From positions 10,999 to 74,998 of the forward strand of contig CAJTPM010000019.1 in assembly GCA_910578085.1 (NCBI GenBank): 64,000 nucleotides of DNA, in the 5' to 3' direction. Position 1 is the stretch's first letter. Each line of letters starts with the position of its first letter. The notes beneath the pieces are model-generated. The model saw nothing but the letters and a program-made list of their open reading frames with translations, was not told the origin of the DNA and ran no database searches. A program made the position numbers and the translations under genes. This document shows, one piece after another, positions 7,262 to 16,507 of the stretch. The stretch comes from an uncultured Lachnospiraceae bacterium. GTDB lineage: Bacteria > Bacillota > Clostridia > Lachnospirales > Lachnospiraceae.

Positions 7262-10200
7262 ATGTATTTAAAAAGTATAGAGGTCCAGGGATTCAAGTCC
7301 TTTGCCAATAAGATCACCTTCAAATTTCACAACGGCATTACCGGTATTGTGGGACCAAACGGTTCGGGAAAGAGCAATGTGGCGGATGCGGTGCGCTGGG
7401 TGTTGGGGGAACAGAAAGTAAAGCAGCTACGCGGCGCTTCGATGCAGGATGTTATTTTTTCCGGGACGGAGATGAGAAAGCCTCTGGGATATGCCTATGT
7501 GGCGATCACGCTGGATAACAGGGATCATCAGCTTGCCATTGATTATGAGGAAGTGACGGTGGCGAGAAGACTTTATCGTTCCGGTGAGAGTGAATATATG
7601 ATCAACAACAGCCCCTGCCGTCTGAAAGATGTGTATGAGCTGTTTTATGATACCGGTATCGGTAAGGAGGGATACTCCATCATCGGACAGGGCCAGATCG
7701 ACAAGATCTTGAGCGGCAAGCCCGAGGAGCGCAGGGAGCTGTTCGACGAGGCGGCCGGCATCGTGAAGTTTAAAAGGCGGAAAGCCGCTTCTGTGAAGAA
7801 GCTGGAAAATGAACAACAGAATCTCCTGCGTGTCAACGATATTCTGGCGGAGCTGGAAAAGCAGGCGGGCCCGTTAGAAAAGCAGTCCGAGAAAGCCAGA
7901 ATTTATTTGAAGAAAAAGGAGGAACTGAAAACACTGGATGTGAATATGTTCCTTCTGGACAATAAGCAGATCAATGAGCAGCTTGTGGGGGTGGAAGAAA
8001 ACTATAAAAACGCAAACGCCGATCTTGTCTCAACGACGGAAAAGTTTGAGCAGATCAAGAAGGAATACGAAGAGATCCAACAGGAGGTGGAGCACCTGGA
8101 CGAGGAGATTGAAAGGGCTCACGGAGAACTGACCGACACCTCTGCCATCCGCGGAAAGCTGGAGGGCGAAATCGGTATTTTGCGGGAACAGATCCACTCT
8201 GTGGAGGGAAATAAGGAACATCTGTTAAACAGGCTGGCAGCAGTGCAGGCGGATATCGAGGAAAAGTCTTCCGACAAGTCCGGCATCATGACAGAAAAAA
8301 CTTCCATCGACGAGCAGGTGGCGAAGTTGGAACAGGCGAGAAACGAGGCCAGGGAGCGTTTAGAGGAAGTACAGTCCCAGATGGAGCAGTTAAACACCGG
8401 GATCGAGCAGGCCAAAAACGTAATTATGCAGGCCTTAAATGACAGAGCTACCACGAAGTCCCGGATGGAACGTTTTGATACGATGCTGGAGCAGACGCAG
8501 ATCAGAAAGGCGGAGCTGACCAGCCGCCTGGTGCGGGTGAAATCCGATGAGGCGGAAGCGGAAGAACTTGTGGCACAGCTGGAAAAGGAGTTCGAGGAAA
8601 CGAGCGGAAAGGTCATCGAACTGAATGAGAAAAAGGCGGCGGCGGAAAAGAGACTTGCCGAGATCAAGGTGCTGCTGACGGAGGACAACAGAGTCTTACA
8701 GGAGACAAAAGAAAAATACCATCAGGAAAAATCCAGACGGGATGCCCTGATGAATCTGACGGAACGCTATGAGGGATACGGCGGTTCCGTCAAAATGGTG
8801 ATGGAACAGAAAAAGACGGAGAAGGGTATTGTCGGCGTGGTGGCGGATATTATTAAGGTGGAGCAGAAATACGAGACTGCCATCGAGACCGCCCTTGGCG
8901 GCAATATCCAGAATATTGTTACGGAGGAGGAAGAGACGGCAAAGCGCATGATCGCGTTTCTGAAAAAGAACCGGTACGGCAGGGCCACTTTTCTGCCGTT
9001 AACCAGCATCAGAAATCCGCAGGAATTTAAGACGCCGGAAGTGTTGAAAGAACTCGGTGTGGTTGGGATGGCTGATGAACTGGTGGGTATCGATCAAAAG
9101 TATCGCAACGTGGCGAAGGCGATGCTTGGCCGTATCGTCATTGTGGACAATGTGAATCATGCGCTGGCCATTGCGAAAAAGTATGCCTACGGCATCCGTA
9201 TGGTGACATTGGAAGGGGAACTTTTAGTGCCCGGCGGCGCTATTTCCGGGGGCGCTTTTAAAAATAACAGTAACCTATTAGGCAGACGGCGGGAACTGGA
9301 AGCGCTTGATAAAAAGGTTAAAAAACTGTCTGAGAAAACGGAAAAAACAGAGCAGGAAATTCAGGATATCAGGGAGGAGAGAAATAAACTACGCATGCAG
9401 TCGGAAACCTTCCGGATGACGCTGCAGAACGCTTTTATCGAACAGAATACGATCCGTCTGAACCTGGAGGCGGCGAAGGAGAAAAAGGAGGAGACGGCCC
9501 ATGGCTTCGGGGACCTGAAGTCGGAGGAGATACAGATTGAGGAAAAGTTTCAGGAGATCGAAACCGGAAAGGCGCAGATACGGAAAGAACTGGAAGGTTC
9601 CGAAAAACTGGAACAGGAGGAAAACGAGAAAGTTGCGCAGTACCAGAAGGAACTGGAAAAGCTGCGTCTGTTAGAGAGTGATTACGCCGCAAAAGCTGCA
9701 GAGTGGGATGTGGAAGTGGAGAAAATGCTTCAGAAGCAGGAATTCGGCAAACAGAATGTAGACAGAATCGATGCGGAGATCGAACGTCATGAGAAGGAAA
9801 AACGGGAGATCGAGGAGAGCATGGCAGCCGGAGAGGAAGAGGTGGCCCGCAAGCAGCATAACATAGAGGAGATCCTTCTGACGATAGAAGCTTCCCACAA
9901 AGCCCAGAGTGATGCGGAGAAGAGGCTGCAGGAGAATACGGAGCGCAAGGATGCTCTGTCCGGAAAACAGAAGACCTTTTTTGACAGACGGGAGGATCTT
10001 TCCGCGCAGATGACAAGGCTTGACAAGGAAGTGTACCGGTTGAATTCCCAGAAGGAAAAATTGGAGGAATCCATTGAAAATCAGATCAATTATATGTGGA
10101 ATGAGTATGAGATCACGTTGAGCGATGCGGCTTCCCTGCGGCAGGAGGAGCTGACGGATCTGGCAGCTATGAAGCGGGACATCGCGTCTTTGAAGGATCA

Positions 10201-10822
10201 GATTAAAAAACTGGGCGATGTCAACGTCAATGCCATAGAAGATTATAAAAATGTTATGGAGAGATATACATTCCTGAAAGGGCAGCATGACGATCTGATT
10301 GAGGCGGAGAAAACGCTTGAAAATATTATCACCGAGCTGGATGCGGCGATGCGTAAGCAGTTCCAGGAGAAGTTTAAAGAGATCGGCAGAGAGTTTGACA
10401 AGGTATTTAAAGAGCTTTTCGGCGGCGGAAAAGGGACGTTGGAGCTGATGGAGGATGAGGATATACTGGAGGCCGGCATCCGGATCATCGCACAGCCGCC
10501 CGGCAAGAAACTGCAGAATATGATGCAGCTTTCCGGCGGAGAGAAAGCGTTGACAGCCATCGCGCTGTTATTTGCGATCCAGAATTTAAAGCCCTCGCCT
10601 TTCTGTCTGTTAGACGAGATCGAGGCGGCGCTTGACGAGAACAATGTGACAAGGTTTGCAAAGTATTTGCATAAGCTGACGAAGAACACGCAGTTTATCG
10701 TGATCACCCACAGGCGCGGTACCATGGAGAAGGCGGACAGGCTGTATGGGATCACGATGCAGGAGAAAGGGGTTTCGGCGCTTGTCAGTGTGGATCTGAT
10801 CGATAAGGAACTGGATGACTGA
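7262..10822 (+). CDS. smc: Chromosome partition protein SMC
   Basis: This 1186-residue ATPase condenses and organises the chromosome together with ScpA and ScpB. The N-terminal head has a Walker A motif GPNGSGKSNV near residue 33. Two long Glu/Lys-rich coiled coils flank a hinge at about 510-640 (with GAISGGAFKNN near its end). The C-terminal head has the ABC signature LSGGEKALTAIALLFAI and Walker B PFCLLDEIEAALDE, followed by a TQFIVITHRRGTM region. All parts are present. ftsY, which often follows smc directly in Firmicutes, is 4.7 kb away here. Confidence 0.98.
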   Translation: MYLKSIEVQGFKSFANKITFKFHNGITGIVGPNGSGKSNVADAVRWVLGEQKVKQLRGASMQDVIFSGTEMRKPLGYAYVAITLDNRDHQLAIDYEEVTVARRLYRSGESEYMINNSPCRLKDVYELFYDTGIGKEGYSIIGQGQIDKILSGKPEERRELFDEAAGIVKFKRRKAASVKKLENEQQNLLRVNDILAELEKQAGPLEKQSEKARIYLKKKEELKTLDVNMFLLDNKQINEQLVGVEENYKNANADLVSTTEKFEQIKKEYEEIQQEVEHLDEEIERAHGELTDTSAIRGKLEGEIGILREQIHSVEGNKEHLLNRLAAVQADIEEKSSDKSGIMTEKTSIDEQVAKLEQARNEARERLEEVQSQMEQLNTGIEQAKNVIMQALNDRATTKSRMERFDTMLEQTQIRKAELTSRLVRVKSDEAEAEELVAQLEKEFEETSGKVIELNEKKAAAEKRLAEIKVLLTEDNRVLQETKEKYHQEKSRRDALMNLTERYEGYGGSVKMVMEQKKTEKGIVGVVADIIKVEQKYETAIETALGGNIQNIVTEEEETAKRMIAFLKKNRYGRATFLPLTSIRNPQEFKTPEVLKELGVVGMADELVGIDQKYRNVAKAMLGRIVIVDNVNHALAIAKKYAYGIRMVTLEGELLVPGGAISGGAFKNNSNLLGRRRELEALDKKVKKLSEKTEKTEQEIQDIREERNKLRMQSETFRMTLQNAFIEQNTIRLNLEAAKEKKEETAHGFGDLKSEEIQIEEKFQEIETGKAQIRKELEGSEKLEQEENEKVAQYQKELEKLRLLESDYAAKAAEWDVEVEKMLQKQEFGKQNVDRIDAEIERHEKEKREIEESMAAGEEEVARKQHNIEEILLTIEASHKAQSDAEKRLQENTERKDALSGKQKTFFDRREDLSAQMTRLDKEVYRLNSQKEKLEESIENQINYMWNEYEITLSDAASLRQEELTDLAAMKRDIASLKDQIKKLGDVNVNAIEDYKNVMERYTFLKGQHDDLIEAEKTLENIITELDAAMRKQFQEKFKEIGREFDKVFKELFGGGKGTLELMEDEDILEAGIRIIAQPPGKKLQNMMQLSGGEKALTAIALLFAIQNLKPSPFCLLDEIEAALDENNVTRFAKYLHKLTKNTQFIVITHRRGTMEKADRLYGITMQEKGVSALVSVDLIDKELDD

Positions 10823-11163
10823 TCCGGTGCCAGACAGGTCTTGTGCGGATTGATAACAGGCCGATCGTGCAGAAGATACAATCCAACGCAGGCCCGCTGA
10901 GCGCTAAGCTCTTGAAAAACAGAGCTGGTTCCGCCGTAGCGGCACTAAACTCGAAAATACCTCGTTAAGTGCCGACGGCTTCACAGCGCCTGCTTATGGA
11001 TTGTATCTTCTGCGCGATCTACACGGTGGTATCATGCAGTGGAATTACACAGTGGTATGCGGAGCATGGCAGTCGCACGGATCAGACGGTTTGTGAGAAA
11101 GCAGGATGATGAAGGTTTAAGAAGGTGGATTTGGCAGTGATTCGGAATTGATGGAGGTAATGT
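10823..11163. other. Intergenic region holding a large palindromic element
   Basis: This 341-base stretch downstream of smc has no gene. Its central 157 bases are a long imperfect palindrome, listed separately. The remaining 145 bases up to the frameshifted VOC gene are plain sequence with a GGAGG site just before 11164. Confidence 0.7.
10863..11019. repeat. 157-nt palindromic element with nested hairpins
   Basis: A 23-bp outer stem pairs 10863-10885 with 10997-11019 and contains only one G-U pair; its core is GCAGAAGATACAATCCA and the reverse complement. After a small internal loop a second stem GCAGGC/GCCTGC (10888-10893/10988-10993) continues. Inside are at least two further hairpins: AGCTCT/AGAGCT, and GCCGT..GGCACT paired with AGTGCC..ACGGC. 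The transcript would fold into a branched structure. It may be a MITE-like mobile repeat or a structured RNA; no protein is encoded. It marks the left edge of the accessory block between smc and ftsY. Confidence 0.75.
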
Positions 11164-11573
11164 ATGAAGTTAGATGGGTTGGGATTATTGGTTAATGATA
11201 TGGCAAAAATGATTCGGTTTTACAGAGATGTGCTCGGGTTTGAGATTAAGGAGCGGAAGATACAGGAAATGTATACCTCGTAAAAGATGGGACCTTGTTT
11301 TTGCTGTATGGCAGGAAAGACTTTGAGAAGATGACGAATCATCAGTACGATTATATCAAAGGGTTAAATGGTCATTTTGAAATTGCGCTTTATGTTGACA
11401 CATTTGAAGAGGTTGATGCCTCATTTAGACGTACAGTGGAAAATGGCGCCACACCAGTATTGGAACCTACAACGGAATCGTGGGGACAGCGAACCTGTTA
11501 TATTGCTGATCCGGAGGGTAACTTGATTGAGATAGGCTCGTGGAATAAGCCATACGAAGAGAAGGATTCATAA
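11164..11573 (+). pseudogene. VOC (glyoxalase-fold) protein, frameshifted
   Basis: The first 39 codons (MKLDGLGLLVNDMAKMIRFY, then RDVLGFEIKE) are the typical start of a VOC family protein but end in TAA at about 11281. The remainder continues in another frame from about 11271 (VYLVKDGTLFLLYGRKDFEK) to 11573, ending with CYIADPEGNLIEIGSW, the typical C-terminal VOC motif. One net base appears to be missing between about 11245 and 11270. Together the halves would give a normal protein of about 136 residues. It may be a real pseudogene or a sequencing error. VOC proteins include glyoxalases, dioxygenases and antibiotic-binding proteins; the substrate is unknown. Confidence 0.8.
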
Positions 11574-11596
11574 ATCGACTGTAAAGGAAATATAAG

Positions 11597-12043
11597 ATGT
11601 ATATCAGAAAAGCAATAATAGATGATTTATCAAGAGTAGCTGAAATATATGTATTCAATAATAGGATAAATTTTTTCCCTATATTCAAAGATGAAAGTTT
11701 TTCTTTTGGGGAGTTGCAAGTTGTTTCATTAGTAGATAATTACTTCAAAAAAGATGAAATTATCAAAAATATATATGTATTTGATAATGGATTGATAAAG
11801 GGTTTTCTTCAAATGGACGGGACAGAAATCTGTAAATTATATGTAGATACGTCTTTTCAAAGTGAGGGAATTGGCAATGAACTAATTGAATTTGCAATGA
11901 AAGAACTCCATGCAGATAATTTATGGGCATTAGAAAAAAATATTAGAGCAATTTCTTTTTACCAAAGGCATGGCTTTCATTTGACAGGTCAGAAAAAGTT
12001 TGAAGAAGATACCACCGAATATCTTGTTAAGTTAGAAAGGTAA
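11597..12043 (+). CDS. GNAT family N-acetyltransferase
   Basis: The 148-residue protein starts with MYIRKAIIDDLSRVAEIYV, a usual GNAT start, and has the acetyl-CoA binding region LYVDTSFQSEGIGNELIEFA near residues 90-110, followed by ALEKNIRAISFYQRHGFHLT, the conserved C-terminal GNAT motif. It would transfer an acetyl group from acetyl-CoA to an amine; the substrate is unknown. Its base composition is clearly more AT-rich than smc or ftsY around it, which suggests recent transfer. It sits between the broken VOC gene and a SUKH protein gene. Confidence 0.88.
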   Translation: MYIRKAIIDDLSRVAEIYVFNNRINFFPIFKDESFSFGELQVVSLVDNYFKKDEIIKNIYVFDNGLIKGFLQMDGTEICKLYVDTSFQSEGIGNELIEFAMKELHADNLWALEKNIRAISFYQRHGFHLTGQKKFEEDTTEYLVKLER

Positions 12044-12068
12044 ATTGGAATTTATAGGGAGGTATATT

Positions 12069-12617
12069 ATGGCATTAGAAAAAGTTTACGATTATTTTCA
12101 TAATTATGATAAGCAGACTTATCAGGTTGTAGCCTGTATGGGAAATGAGCCGTCGGAGCAGGATATAAAGAAGTTTGAAAATCAGTATGGGACAAATCTT
12201 CCTGCCGATTTTAGAGAGTTTACTATGTCCCCGTTAGGTGGGCTTTATATGGAGGTTCGGGAAGAAATATGGCCACGGGCGAAACAGTATGACATAGGCC
12301 CGTTTTGGTCATTCTGTCGTGGAATTATAGTTTATGGAATTGCCAATGGAATCCCCGATTTTTTGGATATTCGTGAAAAAACAAAAGAACTGCATGAGGA
12401 AGGTTTTACGGAGGTTATTCCATTCCTGTCCATAATAGGGAATGGTGATGAAATATTTTGCTTTGACAAAGATAATAACATAGTTCTTCTTGACTATTAT
12501 ACAGCAGGAGAGGCCGCACCGATTGAAGGGACTTTTTCAGATTGTTTGATGAACCAGATTGCGGAGTTGGAAGAACGGAAAAACAGGAAAATCCGGGGAG
12601 AGGATAAAATTAAGTGA
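12069..12617 (+). CDS. SMI1/KNR4 (SUKH) domain protein
   Basis: This 182-residue protein has the SUKH fold signature: EQDIKKFENQYGTNLPADFR near residues 33-52, a central region with GGLYMEV, then FLSIIGNGDEIFCFDK and NIVLLDYYTAGEAAPI. The ATG at 12069 has GGGAGG seven bases upstream; an in-frame TTG at 12045 does not. SUKH proteins are common immunity proteins against polymorphic or contact-dependent toxins, but some have other roles. No toxin gene is adjacent, so this may be an orphan immunity gene. It is AT-rich like the GNAT gene before it. Confidence 0.8.
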   Translation: MALEKVYDYFHNYDKQTYQVVACMGNEPSEQDIKKFENQYGTNLPADFREFTMSPLGGLYMEVREEIWPRAKQYDIGPFWSFCRGIIVYGIANGIPDFLDIREKTKELHEEGFTEVIPFLSIIGNGDEIFCFDKDNNIVLLDYYTAGEAAPIEGTFSDCLMNQIAELEERKNRKIRGEDKIK

Positions 12618-12698
12618 TTCCGGTTTACAGAATAGTTAAGTTGTAAAAAAACTCAATATTGATGTGGAATTTTATACTGAATCAGAAGGAGAATGCGT

Positions 12699-14000
12699 AT
12701 GGCGACAAACACGGACAAAGGGATCAGGAATAAAGTCATTTATCAGATTTTTACGAGAAATTATAAGGACGGCACTTTCCGGGCGGTGGAGGAAGATCTC
12801 GGGAGGATCAGGGCGCTGGGGGTGGATATCGTTTATTTTCTGCCCATTCAGCCAAGCGGAACGGTGCATCGGAAGGGGACAAGCGGATCGCCTTATGCGA
12901 TTAAAGATTATCGGGCAGTCGATCAGACGTTTGGCACGATGGAGGATTTTATACGCCTGACGGAGGCGATACACGCCGCCGGGATGCAGGTTATGCTGGA
13001 TGTTGTGTATAATCATACTTCCCCGGATTCCTGGCTTGCGGAGAATCACCCTGAATGGTTTTTCCGTAAGGAAGACGGCAGTTTCGGGAACCGGATCGGG
13101 GACTGGTGGGATGTGATCGATCTGGATTATACAAATAAAGGTTTATGGGAATATCAGATTGAAACATTGAAAATGTGGGCACGCTATGTGGACGGATTCC
13201 GGTGCGATGTGGCGCCTTTGGTTCCTCTGGAATTTTGGAAACAGGCGAGGACGGAGGTGGAGACAGTGCGCCCCGGGTGTCTGTGGTTAGCGGAGTCGGT
13301 GGAACCTGAGTTTATTACAGGCTGTCGAAAGATGGGGATTCCTGTTTTAAGCGATGGCGAACTATATCAGGCCTTTGATATCTGTTATGACTATGATATT
13401 TATCATGATATGGCGGATGTTCTGTACGGGGAGCGCGGTCTCTCCGAATATCTGAACAGCGTGAACAGGCAGGAGGCCATCTATCCCGACAATTACAGCA
13501 AGCTGCGGTGCCTGGAAAACCATGACCGCCCGCGGGCTGCGGCGATGATTCCCGACGAAAAGGCTTTGCGAAACTGGACGGCGTGGATCTATTTTGTGAA
13601 GGGTACGACGATGATTTACGCCGGCGAGGAGTACTGTGCAAAACATCACCCTACGCTGTTTGATCCGGATCCGGTGGAATTTGATGCCGATAAGGATATT
13701 TCTGACTTTATGGTAAAACTGGGGGAGATCCGGAAAAATCCGATTTTTGCGCACAGCAGTTTTCATGCGGAGGCCATCGGGAGAAATAAGGAAGTGATTT
13801 TTGCCGTGCATGAGGCGGAGGCTGGAGAACCTGTTTCTGCACAGAAGGCAGTGGGTATCTTTTCCGTCACCGGGCTCGCTCAGGCGCTGAAAATCGATCT
13901 GCCAGATGGAACATATACCGATGCCATCACCGGAAAAATGGTGGATGTGTTTGAAAAAACAGTCGCCTGTGATGGGGAGCCTGTGATTTTGCTTTTATGA
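12699..14000 (+). CDS. GH13 alpha-amylase family enzyme, intracellular
   Basis: The 433-residue protein has the four conserved GH13 regions: DVVYNHTS near residue 100, GFRCDVA near 165 (nucleophile Asp), LAESVE near 195 (acid/base Glu) and ENHDRPR near 270. It has no signal peptide, so it acts in the cytoplasm on alpha-glucans or alpha-glucosides. A short beta-rich C-terminal domain follows the barrel from about residue 360. AAGGAG lies seven bases before the ATG at 12699 and only one base before the ATG at 12693, so 12699 is preferred. The exact specificity (amylase, glucosidase or phosphorylase) cannot be decided. Confidence 0.88.
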   Translation: MATNTDKGIRNKVIYQIFTRNYKDGTFRAVEEDLGRIRALGVDIVYFLPIQPSGTVHRKGTSGSPYAIKDYRAVDQTFGTMEDFIRLTEAIHAAGMQVMLDVVYNHTSPDSWLAENHPEWFFRKEDGSFGNRIGDWWDVIDLDYTNKGLWEYQIETLKMWARYVDGFRCDVAPLVPLEFWKQARTEVETVRPGCLWLAESVEPEFITGCRKMGIPVLSDGELYQAFDICYDYDIYHDMADVLYGERGLSEYLNSVNRQEAIYPDNYSKLRCLENHDRPRAAAMIPDEKALRNWTAWIYFVKGTTMIYAGEEYCAKHHPTLFDPDPVEFDADKDISDFMVKLGEIRKNPIFAHSSFHAEAIGRNKEVIFAVHEAEAGEPVSAQKAVGIFSVTGLAQALKIDLPDGTYTDAITGKMVDVFEKTVACDGEPVILLL

Positions 14001-14046
14001 CAATGAAGCAAAAAAGAATGGAAAGATATACAGCAACAGGGAAAAC

Positions 14047-14086
14047 GGCAGGTTAAACTGTTGCGATATACAACCTGCCTGTGTTT
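14047..14086 (+). terminator. Possible terminator after the GH13 gene
   Basis: GGCAGGTT (14047-14054) and AACCTGCC (14072-14079) form a perfect 8-bp stem with a 17-base loop, followed by TGTGTTT. The T-rich tail is weak. Confidence 0.45.
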
Positions 14087-14186
14087 CAGGTTTTCTGATA
14101 ATCCTTGCCTGAAAGAATATAATAAAGTAATGAAACTACCATAAGAATAGCCGGAACAAACAGAGTAAAATGAGGAGGGAGCTGTC

Positions 14187-14741
14187 ATGTCTGAGATCTT
14201 CAGTGAGAGAAATATGATAGAGGCTTTGAAAAAGTACATACCTGCGGGTGAAACATTGTCGGCGGGCATTCATGCGGTGTCAAAGGAGACGGATGTGACA
14301 GAGCTTTACGGAAAATGCATCTACACGGAGAGTGGTTTGATGCCGAGTGAGAACGGCGGTGTCATTTCCGTGCACAAGAAAAAGTTTGCAACCTGTGATA
14401 TCTATTTTGGGATCACGCAGTCTTTCTTTGTTCTGGCTGATTGCGAGCGGTACAGCCATGCTTATGAATTTGACGACGGGCCGGAGGCAGGTGGAGAGGG
14501 TATTAAAGAAGTCACTTCTTTTCTCACCTTTACGGATATCGGAACGTGTTTTCGTCTGGCAGATATAAAAACCTGTGAAATAAAAAAAGGAATGATGGGC
14601 TCTGTGAAGTGCTTTATTACGATGAAGAATGGAAGCTATTTTAAGCTTATGTTTCCGAAACTGGGGGGATTAGGAGGCGGGATGCCGCATCATGCGCAGT
14701 ACCGCGAGGCGATTTTGCAAAGACTGGCGAGGCAGGGGTGA
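14187..14741 (+). CDS. Hypothetical protein, possibly PH-like
   Basis: This 184-residue protein is not recognised with certainty. It is soluble, has no signal peptide and alternates short beta strands. Its central and C-terminal part (ITQSFFVLADCERY, then VKCFITMKNGSYFKLMFPK) resembles bacterial PH-like domains, which often read as a short helix after a seven-stranded sheet. GAGGGAGCTGTC precedes the ATG. It is followed ten bases later by a small membrane protein, so the two may work together. Confidence in the gene is good; confidence in any function is low. Confidence 0.7.
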   Translation: MSEIFSERNMIEALKKYIPAGETLSAGIHAVSKETDVTELYGKCIYTESGLMPSENGGVISVHKKKFATCDIYFGITQSFFVLADCERYSHAYEFDDGPEAGGEGIKEVTSFLTFTDIGTCFRLADIKTCEIKKGMMGSVKCFITMKNGSYFKLMFPKLGGLGGGMPHHAQYREAILQRLARQG

Positions 14742-14750
14742 TTAAAAGTC

Positions 14751-15140
14751 ATGAAAAGATATAGGGTGGCATCTGTTTTAATGCTGATACACGGGGCTTT
14801 TATGGAAGTGGGCGGATGCCTCTGCCTGCTCCCTTTACTGTTTATGAAAAACGGTGCTTTTGAAATGGAGCGGTATTATTATTTTATTGTTCCTTATCTG
14901 CAGGACAATCTTTATCTGATGAGTATTGCGGGACTGATTTATGGTGTGATCAGGGTAACAGGGGCGGTAGGATTGTGGAAAAACAGAATGTGGGGGCTTT
15001 GTCTGTCACTCATAAACTGTGTTATAACGATGGCGCTCATGATCTTTATGCTGCCCGCCGGAATCATGGACGGGATACTTGCAGGCAGCGCCCTGGTCCT
15101 GATTCTGATGCAGTATTTCGGGGACAGGAAGATCGCGTGA
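14751..15140 (+). CDS. Small integral membrane protein, unknown
   Basis: This 129-residue protein has four predicted membrane helices, starting around residues 7, 55, 80 and 105, with short loops and a basic start. The layout with a GGLWxN-like middle (GAVGLWKNRMWGLCLS) is seen in small DUF-type membrane proteins of unknown role. It lies ten bases after the PH-like gene and is probably cotranscribed with it. No enzymatic motif is visible. Confidence 0.65.
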   Translation: MKRYRVASVLMLIHGAFMEVGGCLCLLPLLFMKNGAFEMERYYYFIVPYLQDNLYLMSIAGLIYGVIRVTGAVGLWKNRMWGLCLSLINCVITMALMIFMLPAGIMDGILAGSALVLILMQYFGDRKIA

Positions 15141-15251
15141 TAGAGCAGGAGGAGAAAGTCTGTAAGCAGCAAATGGGATGCGGGCTGGTATGACAAAACA
15201 GAATTTTGAAGACAATATTCATAAAGGAAGAGGAGCGGAGGAAAGAGGCTT

Positions 15252-15503
15252 ATGTTGGAATTTAAGTATGATACACAGTTATTGATCGAGGGAAACGACC
15301 TGGATGAGGATGTGATAACGGAGTATTTTACAGAGCACTTTAAAGGAGACTGTCTTCTGGCGGTAGGAGATGAGGAGTTAATTAAAATTCATTTTCACAC
15401 AAACGAACCCTGGCAGGTGCTGGAATATTGCGCAGGCCTCGGGGAGATCTATGATATTGTGATTGAGGATATGGACAGGCAGGCAAGAGGATTGAAAGGA
15501 TAG
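15252..15503 (+). CDS. Small protein like the C-terminus of FakA/DAK-phosphatase
   Basis: The 83-residue protein (FKYDTQLLIEGNDLDE, then LLAVGDEELIKIHFHTNEPW and YDIVIEDMD) matches the C-terminal phosphatase-like segment of FakA/YloV fatty acid kinase and dihydroxyacetone-kinase-like proteins. The kinase part is absent. Short stand-alone forms of this segment are known in clostridia under names such as kinase to dihydroxyacetone kinase. It lies 66 bases upstream of ftsY on the same strand. Whether it binds fatty acids or partners with a FakA elsewhere is unknown. Confidence 0.75.
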   Translation: MLEFKYDTQLLIEGNDLDEDVITEYFTEHFKGDCLLAVGDEELIKIHFHTNEPWQVLEYCAGLGEIYDIVIEDMDRQARGLKG

Positions 15504-15568
15504 AATAAGATTCGTCCCTGGAATGAGGATCATACGAAAATGGGAGAAATCATATAAAGGAGACAGGT

Positions 15569-16507
15569 ATGGGAGAGGAAAAAAAGGGTTTTTTCAGTCG
15601 CTTGAAGGAGGGGCTGTCCAAGACAAGAAACAATATCGTCTACGGGATCGACGGCGTTTTTAACGGTTTTTCGAATATTGATGAGGATTTTTACGAGGAG
15701 CTGGAAGAGATCCTGATCATGGGAGATGTGGGAGTCCACGCAACTCAGGCGATTCTGGAAAAGCTCCGGGTGCAGGTGCGGGAGAATCATATCAAGGAGC
15801 CGATGGCCTGCAAGGAGTTCCTGATTCAGAATATCAGGGAGCAGATGGATGCACCGGATACGGCCTATGATTTCGAGAAGGAACAGTCGGTGTTATTTAT
15901 CATCGGTGTCAACGGCGTGGGGAAAACCACTTCGGTGGGAAAGCTTGCCGCGAATCTGAAGGCGCAGGGAAAGCGGGTGATTATCGGCGCCTGCGATACC
16001 TTCCGGGCGGCGGCGGGAGAACAGCTCACAGAGTGGGCAAACCGCGCCGGCGTGGAGCTGGTCGGCGGCAAGGAGGGGGCTGATCCGGCTTCGGTGCTGT
16101 TTGATGCGGTTTCCGCTGCGAAGGCGAGACGGGCGGATGTGCTGATCTGCGATACGGCGGGCAGACTTCACAACAAGAAAAATCTGATGGAAGAGCTGAA
16201 GAAGATGAATCGCATAATTGAGCGGGAGTTTTCGAATGCTCACAGAGAGAACCTGATCGTCTTAGACGCCACAACAGGACAGAATGCGCTGCAGCAGGCG
16301 AGGGAATTCGGTTCGGTGACGGATCTGACGGGAATTATTCTGACTAAGATGGACGGTACGGCGAAGGGCGGTATTGCCATAGCGATCCAGTCGGAACTGC
16401 AGGTGCCGGTGAAGTACATCGGCGTGGGAGAAAAGATTGAGGATCTGCAGAAGTTTGATGCAGAAGCTTTTGTGAGCGCGCTGTTTGACACGGCAGTTCA
16501 GCCGTAA
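15569..16507 (+). CDS. ftsY: Signal recognition particle receptor FtsY
   Basis: The 312-residue GTPase docks SRP-bound ribosomes at the membrane. It has the N domain (FSRLKEGLSKTR) and G domain motifs GVNGVGKTTSVGKLA near residue 113, DTFRAAAGEQL near 142, DTAGRLHNKKNLMEEL near 193 and TKMDGTAKGG near 255. The acidic A domain found in enteric FtsY is missing, as is usual in Firmicutes. AAGGAGACAGGT precedes the ATG. Confidence 0.97.
   Translation: MGEEKKGFFSRLKEGLSKTRNNIVYGIDGVFNGFSNIDEDFYEELEEILIMGDVGVHATQAILEKLRVQVRENHIKEPMACKEFLIQNIREQMDAPDTAYDFEKEQSVLFIIGVNGVGKTTSVGKLAANLKAQGKRVIIGACDTFRAAAGEQLTEWANRAGVELVGGKEGADPASVLFDAVSAAKARRADVLICDTAGRLHNKKNLMEELKKMNRIIEREFSNAHRENLIVLDATTGQNALQQAREFGSVTDLTGIILTKMDGTAKGGIAIAIQSELQVPVKYIGVGEKIEDLQKFDAEAFVSALFDTAVQP

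Noticed and set aside
9435..10288. Long minus-strand frames across smc
   Set aside because: They lie opposite the coiled coil of SMC and have shadow-type sequences rich in Ser, Pro and Leu with no ribosome site.
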